Below, one piece after another: positions 24,942 to 33,270 of a DNA stretch of 33,270 bases. Below the pieces are notes generated by a model that saw only the letters and a program-made list of their open reading frames with translations, was not told the origin of the DNA and did no database searches. Position 1 is the first letter of the stretch, and each line of letters begins with the position of its first letter. The position numbers and the translations under genes are program-made. Origin of the DNA: Discostella pseudostelligera (Eukaryota > Bacillariophyta > Thalassiosirophyceae > Thalassiosirales > Thalassiosiraceae); NCBI GenBank assembly GCA_036940085.1, contig JALLBK010000419.1, positions 1-33,270 on the forward strand, read 5' to 3'.

Positions 24942-27900
24942 ATGACAGCCGACACCGACAACATCCCGGGCGGCACCAGCGGCGGCGTCAAGCCATCCAC
25001 CTCATCGTCGTCATTCTCAAGAACAGCAACAACGCCTAGAAATAATAAGATCATGTCAACTACCAACGATGCTACTAATAATCCCAATCTACTATTCTTC
25101 CCATCCTCCAAAATCAAACTGCTGCATCAACGCACCTCCCTCTCATTAGCCTATAATCGCGACCAGGGACGGTGGGGCTATCAAGGCGAAACGGCAATGT
25201 ACATTGTCGTACCCCCTAATCAATCTTCGCAAAGCGACAATGATACAGCTAATACTAATCCTACTGTATCGGGCAATGGGGAGAATAAAAATGCAATCAA
25301 TAAAGCCAAGTCGTCAGTATCAAATGTCAAATCCAACACAGTGGACGACAAATCCGAGACTTCGACCTTGAATGATGGGGACAACAACAAGAGTATTGAG
25401 TTGGCATTACACCTACGTGATGGATGTTGTCATGTTGAATCGGTGGAGATATTTGGGGCAGCTTCGATTGTCGCAACCAATATGCCAGCATCAAATGTTG
25501 TGACACCTTCAACCAATGATAATGATAAAGTGGGGGATCAATTAGCGACGACAAAATCATCGAAACGAAAACTATCCCAACCAACATCCAAATCCACAAC
25601 ACAGCATCATCTACGACCACTTCCTCAGCATTCTGTAACCTATTCCCATCATGATCCACTGAGTATTTTCATGACAAGTCCATCCGCTAAGACCACTGCA
25701 AATAATGGTAGGGATGGGGGAGTAGCAAATATTGGTTCTTCATCTTCTTCGTTGGTTGACAACGACAACATGCCACAAAAAATTGTTGGGGAAAATGACA
25801 AAACCAAATCACTATCCCCGCGTCGATACGAGGCAGATTCCCATTGTACCCGCGGAGCCAAGGGAATGACGTACAGTTTGCGTGCCGCGAGTATCTCCAG
25901 CGCCTTGGGGGAGTTGCGAGTTACCATTGCCCCGACTGCGGATGCTGATAATGCTGGAGCTACTGACATTCGTCCACCATTGTCAAAGGCAGAGGCTCAT
26001 CAATGCTGGAAGGAGGACTTGTCACAACAACATTGTGATGCCGTGGGAGAAACACCCCCGGGGCATATGGAACGTAAGATGAATGATTACATGCAAAAGC
26101 ATAGATGTTTGTCACGGAGGGAGGCACGTCTTGAGCTGGTGGCCAAATCATTGTCCGAGGCTACTGCTACCACCACCAGTAGTTACACAACCACATCGAA
26201 AGTGAAGGATGGTGAACTGAGGGATAAATGGCCACTCTCGCGAGCGATGAAGATTGTTATTCGGTTTTCGATGGGGCATCCCTCCTCATTCCTATCAAGG
26301 CCAGACCCTCGTCTACATCTGGGTGGGATCATCTTTGTGGCACCTCTTCCTGCCAAGGACGATTCGAAAATATTCAATATTCAACCCTCCCTGTCGACTC
26401 CACACGTGTACACCATATGTGGTACCCATGGTGACCACCAAGGAGTACGATCGTGGCTACCTACTCTCGACTCGGCATCACCCAAACATCGTGCGTCGCA
26501 CGAGCTTATAGTTAAGGTTACATCGCGACGGGAGGAAGGATTGTGGCCCTGTGCCTCTGGGGAAGATTTCGGATGCAATCGATCAGTGTCCCATCCTATA
26601 TTATATCCACTGGAGAAGGATGATGATATTTTCGAACAAATTAAGAAGGAGATGCAGACGACGGATGAGAATGACGATGACATGATGTTGGATCCAACAG
26701 GAGTGCAAGAAGCGGAACGGGCATGGATGTCGGTTGAGGATGGAATTTCGCATGCATTGGGATGTCGCCATGCTCGATTTATCAAAGACTTTTTCCATGG
26801 ATCCAGCGGCTCGTCTCGAATACTCCACGACACATCCTCCTCCGCAGGCTACTCGTCATCGCCAACACAAACGCTGTCACCCGCACTTACCTGCTCGGAA
26901 ATTCTCGCACAGAAGATATGTCGCAATATCCGTCCAAATTACGTAACATCAATATTCTCTTCATTGACATGGTTGCCCTGTCCATCGCGTTCGCTTGGAT
27001 TTGCCGTCGGTCCATTCGCCACGCTCTACGATCCAGAGTACTTTCGCTTGTCATTGGATGATGATGATGACGACGAAGATGACGATGATGATTCGAATGG
27101 TGAGACACCAAAGATGACCGAGGATAGGGGCGCCGACGATGCAAAGCATGGAGAGACAGTAACATCTTCTTCTCGTCATCATTCCCTTGATTTACATGAG
27201 ACTGCACTCAAACTTGGAGAGGGTATTCGACAATTGTATTTCGCTCCCAGAGACGACCGACGTTGGATCCACGAGGATGTGAACGATGAATTCATCTTTG
27301 GAAAATATGATGATATACTAGTAAAGTTTGGTGCTGGGCATCTGTTCCGTCAACGCCAAAAACCACAACGTCGTCCGGTGCTATCCGCAGTCCAGCAGGA
27401 AGAGAAGCGACTGTTGGAAGGGTGCATTCTCGCATCGACCATTGGAGTTCCAAATCGAGCCCTATCGTTAATGCGAGACGTATTGGCATTGCCCGCCTAT
27501 CGCACGTCTTCCTACACCCAAATATGGATCCCGAATGCTCACATGTCCGGGGATAGTTGTGGGGGCAACATGGTCGGATGTCCAGAAGTGGGTGGATGCA
27601 ATCCCTTCCTTGGCGGTGCTATCTTGGACAGCGCATTGCTTCCGCCGCCCGGAATGCGTCTGCCGTATTACGACGGAGGTAGGTCCCTCCAATTTCTACA
27701 GGCAAGAAACGCAGTTCGTGGATGGATAAGGGCTGCTTTACCGCTAGGATCTAACGACGATGTTGGTCAGGGCTATCTCCATGCATTGGTGGAAGCATTC
27801 CTCATGAGTTTGTACGAACGCGGCCACGGCGCATTCGGAGAAGGAGGGGGCAAGGGTAGCTTCTTTTACACGAAGAGGTTCGCTATCGGATCCGGCCTGA

Positions 27901-30900
27901 ACTCACCGAACTTAGACTTTTTGCCTTTGGTAAATATTGAAGACGATGAACTTGCTGGTGGGGCCGCTGTTGGTGAGTGTTTTGTGGTGTCATGATTGTC
28001 AATGTATTGTAGCTTGAACGATTGTTCCACTAAATATCTCCTGCGACGCGCTTTCCAACTATGCGCAGATGAGACAAAACATCTTTGGCGGTGTGTGGGT
28101 CTCAATGGAACCGAAACCCACACATCATCTCTTGACGAGTTTGTACTTGGACAATTACATGCCAAAGATTTCATTGAAGCGTTGGAGAGAAATGACGTGA
28201 AACCGTCTATGGGTTGGCTTGGATCGCAACAGTCAGCTACATTCTTATCGCACCATAGTGCATCGTCCACAGCATTGGGGTGTGGAGCGCTGGATTTTGT
28301 GCATCCGATGGGAGGTCAGATGTACAGAGCAATCAAATCAATTCTACTGGGTAGAGTTTACGAAGGTCGTGCTGGTCTATCAAATTTCACTAGAGTCGTC
28401 CGCGCTGCGTTCATCGCATCTTTTCTCCGAGACGTAGGAGTTTCTCAACTTAACTTATTGGAACATGAAACGATCAAGAGTCAGGAGCAAGATATCTCGG
28501 CGACGCGCCCGCTGTTCGCTGTGTGCATTGATGAGATCATGAAGAAGCAAGCGCTGTCTCATGAAATTTTTACTCGGTCACTAAGGTGAGTCACATCCAC
28601 TTAGTATTGCCCTACTCCTTCCGTTATTTCTGAGTTGACATTGAAATGCATCCAGGGTTATGGCTGGACCAGTCCACGAAGCTAATCTGCGTGGAAATCT
28701 AATTGATATCGAAAGGGGAAACAAAAACAGTAGCAACGAGCGCAAATTAGGAGCGCCAGAGGGTTTTCCGAATTCATATGTACGAGGCTCAAGTGGATTA
28801 TACTTAAGGGTGGGTGCTCACGTCGAGGCCGCTGATGGCTCTTCAGTTCAATCGACAGCTGTGGGATCACAGAGTGCTGTCGCAGTGAAGGGGATTCAAT
28901 TGCATGTAGTTGCAGAACCTGTGATTCCGTTAGGAGGATCTGCCTTCGGAGGTCCCGTAACCCTTCGCGTCATTGAAAACGAAGGTACGCGTCTGTCGCT
29001 CAATGTGTTTACCTTCATCTTTGAATTTCAATGAATGCTTGAACTTCCGCCTTCGCATTTTTCAGGTCAATGCCGAGAGTTCATAAAAACCATCCCCGAA
29101 GATGGAAGCAGAACTGAATGGGGACCAATATTTTTACACGCTCGACCTGTAAGCACAACTAAGCAGCAGCAAGCGTCAAGTGGAATATCCGAAGCACCTG
29201 CTGCAACGGCAACCGGAAATGCCACACCCCGAACTGGCGGTGCAGTTGGGGAAGGCATGAATTCCAGCGGAACAGCTTTCACTAGTGATCATCTTCACAG
29301 AGGAGGTTTCCAAGCACTTGAGCTCATCCGTATCACTAATCTTACACCGCTTCTTTGGATAAGAGTAGATCCACATGGTCTCTACAACGGTAGAATCCAC
29401 ATATTCCAACAGGATGCATGTTTAGCTGAGGAAATCTTTCACGATGGAGACGCAGCAGGGCAGGTGGAAGCCATACGAGCGTTGGCCGAGCGACCCTTTA
29501 AGATTCAAGGACTTCCAAAAATAACTAATGTGCATGACGTACCGATTGCAGAGCTCCCTGTGCGGGTGCTTGGGGACTGTTTGCGTGGTTCTGTAGCTCT
29601 ACACTGTGATTTGCCCCACAACCCCGCTGTTCGAGCTCAAGCAGCACTTGCAATTGCCCAGTGGCAGATTAATAAGGCACCTGAGTCAAGAGATGTTGTC
29701 GGAGGCAGTGCCTGGTTAGGCTTAGACCTTCTCATGCAATACTTCAGGGAGCGATTCTATTGCAATGGTGTTGTTCTTCCTATCAACTTCAGACGTCTCG
29801 TGCTCCATAAAAATATCGCTGGAGGTACGAGTGGAGGAGATACTAACTCAGATGGTGGCTATCAGTATCTTGATGCCCTCACAGAGACGGACGAGCGAAG
29901 AAGCGCCATTGATTTTGCAGATGAAGTAGAAATTGAGGAAGATGAAGAGTATCGTGTTCGTTCTGCTTGTGTTACTGCCATAGCCTCCATCCGTGCACAA
30001 GATAATATGACACCAGAGGCAGTCGTGACGTTTTTGGAAGAAGTTCTTCTCTCCGGTGACAAAGCTGCTGTAGGTAGCCTACTGCTTCCTCAGGAGGAGG
30101 AGCAATTGAAGAAGAAGCAAGATCAGGCACTTAACGACGAGGTACCACAGGGCAGACGAATAATCGGACCCAATGACGACGATGTCTCCAATTTGCCGTA
30201 CATTTCGTTGTCGCTAGTTGCAGATGCATTGCTTGCACTTTGCTATGTCCACGTACGTCCGCAGATAGATGTCGATGCCACAACAGGTTCCATGGCAAAC
30301 ACCAACGTAGATCACCCCATTTCATGTCTAATGGACTTATGTCGTGGATGGTTAGACTGGGATTTAGAACGCGTGCGTTTGCGAGCGAGGACGGGTAAGG
30401 CAAACTCAAATGGCGTCGGAGATGCGTGCTACAGCTGTGTTGCACCCTGTGCAATCACTGCTTTGTGCCACATGGCAATATTGAAGCAATGCACGATGCC
30501 TGTACTACTTGGTTCTAGCTCTTCAACCGATGGAACCGTCGGCGACTCTGGAATTACAAAACGCAAGCCCGATAGTGAATTGGATAAGACAGCAACAGCT
30601 CAGTTCTACATTGATATCTTCGATGATGATTTGGTTAAGGGTGATGCCATTCGTGCTGCAGCAGCTCAGTCTGTGGCTTGCATCTGTTGTGCATCTGACC
30701 GAGACGAAGGGCTTCTGATGTCATTTGAGTTTATGTTAGACCGCGTACTTGGTAAGTTGTCACTTCTTATTGCTTACACGTATTCCTATTTTTTGTTCAG
30801 CAGCTCACTTTGCTTTGCTTGTTTCTGGAAACAGATCCAATGACGACTCCTGGACTCCGACTTACCCTTGCATCGCTGATGATTGATGCGTGCAACGGGA

Positions 30901-31736
30901 GAATATGCTCGTTACAAAGAGTTGCTAGCTTTTGTGGGCAGAAGAGGTTGTGTGAATCAGGATCAAGATTCATGAATGGACCTCTGGGTGCAAGTTATGG
31001 TGGTGACAATGGAAGTGCCTTGCTGTTGACTGTATCCGACGCTACCTATCCAGCAGCCAATGCTGTCAATGATGGTGCACGCCGAGGACTTCGCTTGTTG
31101 AGGGACTCGTGTGTAGAGGACCCCGATGCAATCGAGCGAGTTAAAGCTCGTACTAACTACGATGTCAACGCAATTGCACGAGTTTCTCAATTTGCAACCA
31201 AGCTATGGCGAACAATCAATGGAGAACATTTGGGTCCTGGCGATACAACTTCCCGAAGGACGAATTTCGGAGTTTGTGCGCATGACACTCATTTGCGATG
31301 TGCTTTGGTTGCATTGTGGCAATGGATTTTTCCCCGGCAGCTTTTGTTGACACGGGCATCAACCCCTCAAAATTCTCCCTCGGGGCTGAATCGTATAATG
31401 AAGGCAACACCAGAAGAGGAAAAGGCCGCATTATTGGAGGATGAAGCATTAAAGCCACTTATTAAAGTTATAGAAGATGAAATCGATCGACAAAAATGGA
31501 GGGGTGAAATGGCCAAGGAAGCTTTCGACATAATCATGAGCACCAAGGAGAATAGCAATTTGGCCGATGTTGGCCAACCTCTACCTCTTGTGAAAAGAGA
31601 TGACGCATGGAAATTGGGAGGCTGGGTTGCAAGTTCAGCACAGCAGAGGCGAAAAAAATTAGCGGATGGAGGCATCGGTGTAACGAAGATTCGACTCATG
31701 GTAAAGAGCAGCAGCACGGGTGCTCTAGCAAATTAA
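24942..31736 (+). CDS. TAF2: Transcription initiation factor TFIID subunit 2 (TAF2)
   Basis: Five exons: 24942-27972, 28069-28585, 28656-28984, 29066-30751 and 30835-31736, giving 2154 aa. Introns are 96, 70, 81 and 83 nt, all GT-AG and frame-consistent. TAF2 is the M1-aminopeptidase-like TFIID subunit that contacts core promoter DNA. Evidence: an early KLLHQRTSLSLAYNRDQGRWGY strand pair, HVYTICGTHGDHQGVRSWLP (family 'TRLWFPCVDS'), SRSLGFAVGPFATLYDP, YRTSSYTQIWIPNA, and then the hallmark NLTPLLWIRVDPHG followed by a HEAT-like helical region with EAIRALAERPF. I see no HEXXH zinc site, as expected for TAF2. Low-complexity N/S/T and Asp-rich insertions make it larger than human TAF2 (about 1200 aa). 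The first intron could alternatively be 36 nt (27977-28012), adding about 20 residues. ATG 24942 is the first in frame. Confidence 0.92.
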
Positions 31737-32606
31737 GTTGGCAAAGGCTTTTTTCGGAATATAATTATCCCTCCACCGGAGAAGGAAGGTATTTGACGGC
31801 AATCGATCGAAGCAGGTGTTGTACCATTCTCCTCGCTCGTGAGTGATGACCTAAGAATTTCCTCCATATCTAAATCAAATTTCGCTGCCATATCAATTAT
31901 ATATTTTTCCAGATTTTCCACTGCTTCGGGTGGACTATCTGTACACAATGTCGAGGATCGATAACAATTGCAGATGCTTGAATCAATTTGAAAGGGGACG
32001 AGACGGTCAAACTGAAACATCGTTATGCCACATACCTTCTTCGAAACAAGCGCGCGGAATATGAGAAAGAATAAATACCCCACCCGGAATAACGCATCTA
32101 GATACTGTTTTGAATAGTGGAATGATCATTTTCTCATCATAGAGTGCATCAGTTGCCAGACCAACATCAAACAATGCACTATCCGTATCAACTTCGTCAC
32201 CCCAAGTGAGCTCCGAAACCGAGTACGATGACTCACTGATACTATTCAACTTGCAATTCCTGTCACATATCCTAAGAGTGGACGGATCATTGTCCGTGAA
32301 GGTAACGTGTGATGGAATGATTGGCGCGTCGTTGGTGTCGTCGACTTCATTGGCAAGCAATATGACTATTCCACCGATTCCGGTACCGCATCCAAACTCA
32401 ATCATACGTTTCCCTCCAATATCCTCACGGAGGATGTTCAGTAGCTCGTAAACACACTGTATGAGGAGGAAAGCACCTGCCCACACGCAATGACCGGTAG
32501 CATCGTACAAACTCGATGACGTGCCATTGTTACTAATATCCAACGGAGAGTTGGGGTTGATGCACTCGATTCGAAAGCATGAAGATTGCCTGACATTGCT
32601 GCTGCT

Positions 32607-32640
<34 letters not shown>

Positions 32641-32777
32641 CCATCACATTTCCGTCGTGGGAAGTACACCTGCTTTATCTCGTGCTTGGTGTATAGACTA
32701 AAGTCGGCGGGTAAATTCCAGCATTCTTCCTTTGCTTCGTCGTCGGCTTGGACTACGCGATGATGGGCGGACTTCAT
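31733..32777 (-). CDS. Family-16 (METTL21-like) S-adenosylmethionine methyltransferase
   Basis: Exons 32777-32036 and 31938-31733 give 315 aa. The intron (31939-32035, 97 nt, phase 1) runs from GTATGTGG to GTGTACAG and joins CFEE to DSPPEAVENLEKYI. The Rossmann-fold methyltransferase motifs are visible: MIEFGCGTGIGGIVILLA (motif I), VTFTDNDP (acidic residue for the ribose), LTWGD (post-motif seen in the protein-lysine methyltransferase group), FDVGLATDALYDE and GGVFILSHIPR. Relatives methylate lysines on translation factors, chaperones or histones, but the substrate cannot be read from sequence. A run of about 11 aspartates comes from an ATC trinucleotide repeat (about 32607-32640). ATG 32777 is chosen because further upstream the frame runs into the 40-bp repeat array. 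Its stop overlaps the TAF2 stop tail-to-tail. Confidence 0.85.
32607..32641. repeat. (ATC)n trinucleotide microsatellite inside the methyltransferase gene
   Basis: About eleven uninterrupted ATC units on the plus strand encode an aspartate run on the minus strand in the N-terminal part of the methyltransferase. The run lies before the catalytic motifs, so length changes would probably be tolerated. Confidence 0.85.
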
Positions 32778-32891
32778 GGTCACTAGCTCGCTTTTGCTTT
32801 TGCTTGTTGTGTCGGTGTTGGTGTTGCATGTTGGTGTTCTTTCTTCCCGCCATTTTCGCCACTGTGTTCTTCGCTTCCCGCCATTTCGCCA

Positions 32892-33100
32892 CTTCCAGTT
32901 GGATCTTTCTTTCCCGCCAAATAATATCGAAAACCTTCCAGTTGGATCCATACTTCGTGCCAAAAAATCGAAAACCTTCCAGTTGGATCTTTGCTTCGCG
33001 CCAAAAATCGAAAACCTTCCAGTTGGATCTTTTTCCCGCTAAAAATCGAAAACCTTCCAGTTGGATCTTTTTTCCCGCCAAAATCCTGTTGGATCGTTGC
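32892..33100. repeat. Tandem array, 38-43-bp units carrying CTTCCAGTTGGATC and TTCCCGCC
   Basis: CTTCCAGTTGGATC occurs exactly at 32892, 32935, 32976, 33016 and 33054, with a decayed sixth copy (CCTGTTGGATCGTTGC) near 33087. The periods are 43, 41, 40 and 38 bp. Between copies, the spacer is TTT(C)CCCGCCAAAAATCGAAAAC or a variant with GCGCC or GTGCC. The array ends in an inverted TTTTTGGCGGGAAATC. Confidence 0.9.
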
Positions 33101-33188
33101 TTCATTTTTGGCGGGAAATCATTTGCGCGAAACCACAATGAAATCCACCGCACAAAATCTCCGCCACCCTAGGTTGTTAATTACCGCG

Positions 33189-33267
33189 GTTTTACCGGTA
33201 TTACTGGTAATACTTTTTTTTTACTGGGTCGGACTTGGTTGGTAAGATAAATAAGGCCCGGTAAAAC
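33189..33267. repeat. 10-bp inverted repeat GTTTTACCGG / CCGGTAAAAC at the window edge
   Basis: GTTTTACCGG at 33189-33198 and CCGGTAAAAC at 33258-33267 are exact reverse complements 59 bp apart. The interval contains further GGTAA and TTACT motifs and a T-run. It may be the end of a repeat element that continues outside the window, or simple sequence. Confidence 0.5.
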
Positions 33268-33270
33268 TTG

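Larger units (their letters stand above)
32778..33270. other. Upstream region of the methyltransferase and right window edge
   Basis: No independent gene was found; frames that cross the repeat on both strands simply translate it. The region holds the roughly 40-bp tandem array (32892-33100), several TCCCGCC/GGCGGGA motifs on both strands (from about 32844 to 33117), and a GGTAA-rich stretch with an inverted repeat at the very end. Given the gene orientation, it should include the methyltransferase promoter. Confidence 0.5.

Noticed and set aside
24942..27972. Active M1-type aminopeptidase
   Set aside because: No HEXXH zinc motif or GXMEN motif was seen, while the NLTPLLWIRVDP and HEAT-like C-terminal region are specific to TAF2.
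32783..33245. Protein-coding frames through the 40-bp array, with repeated NWKVFDF or KTFQLDL peptides
   Set aside because: The periods vary (43, 41, 40, 38), so frames shift between units. The peptides are translations of a DNA repeat on both strands.
1..33270. Bacterial-type operon, CRISPR, prophage or transposon content
   Set aside because: No direct-repeat/spacer array, integrase, transposase or reverse transcriptase was seen; spliceosomal introns and eukaryotic complexes fit a nuclear genome.

Overview
The window looks like nuclear DNA of a centric diatom (Thalassiosira/Cyclotella-like). The basis is: intron-containing eukaryotic housekeeping genes on both strands, short GT-AG introns (mostly 70-108 nt), two multi-exon genes with the 'helicase-associated' (HA) repeat that is abundant in these algae, low-complexity S/T/N/D/G-rich insertions inside conserved proteins, and a secretory-type N-terminus with a phenylalanine after the cleavage region on one membrane protein. 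No species is assigned. I saw no rRNA, tRNA, CRISPR array, transposase or plasmid function.

Layout, left to right: a TMEM205/DUF4149-like membrane protein (+, 580-1524); UTP21/WDR36, an SSU-processome WD40 protein (+, 2110-6333); a 183-bp tandem duplication (6641-7020); a chromo-barrel plus two-HA-repeat protein (-, 7429-about 9857, uncertain N-terminal exons); a weak candidate 62-aa gene (+, 10529-10825); holocytochrome c synthase (-, 11201-13066) with an unusual C-terminal extension; a small two-exon gene (+, 13578-14154); a divergent aldo-keto-reductase-like protein (+, 14751-17177); a second HA-repeat protein (-, 17547-19568); a type III PI 4-kinase beta with a PH domain (-, 20399-24012); TFIID subunit TAF2 in five exons (+, 24942-31736); and a family-16 type methyltransferase (-, 31733-32777), whose stop codon overlaps the TAF2 stop on a palindromic TTAA.

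These genes do not form a single pathway. They cover ribosome biogenesis (UTP21), Pol II initiation (TAF2), phosphoinositide signalling (PI4K), mitochondrial cytochrome c maturation (HCCS) and probable nucleic-acid-associated HA proteins. Two features link them. A TCCCGCC/GGCGGGA (E2F-like) motif lies upstream of most of the genes. The divergent intergenic regions (13.07-13.58 kb and 24.0-24.9 kb) also carry dense symmetric or periodic motifs.

The most notable signal is the C-terminus of the heme lyase. It has cysteines spaced C-X9-C-X5-C-X9-C, a twin-CX9C-like arrangement typical of Mia40-imported intermembrane-space proteins, fused to a heme lyase with an MGxxxS myristoylation-type start. 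Other points worth a second look are the PH domain in PI4K beta, the HA gene that stays open only through very short introns, and the roughly 40-bp E2F-like tandem array at the right end.
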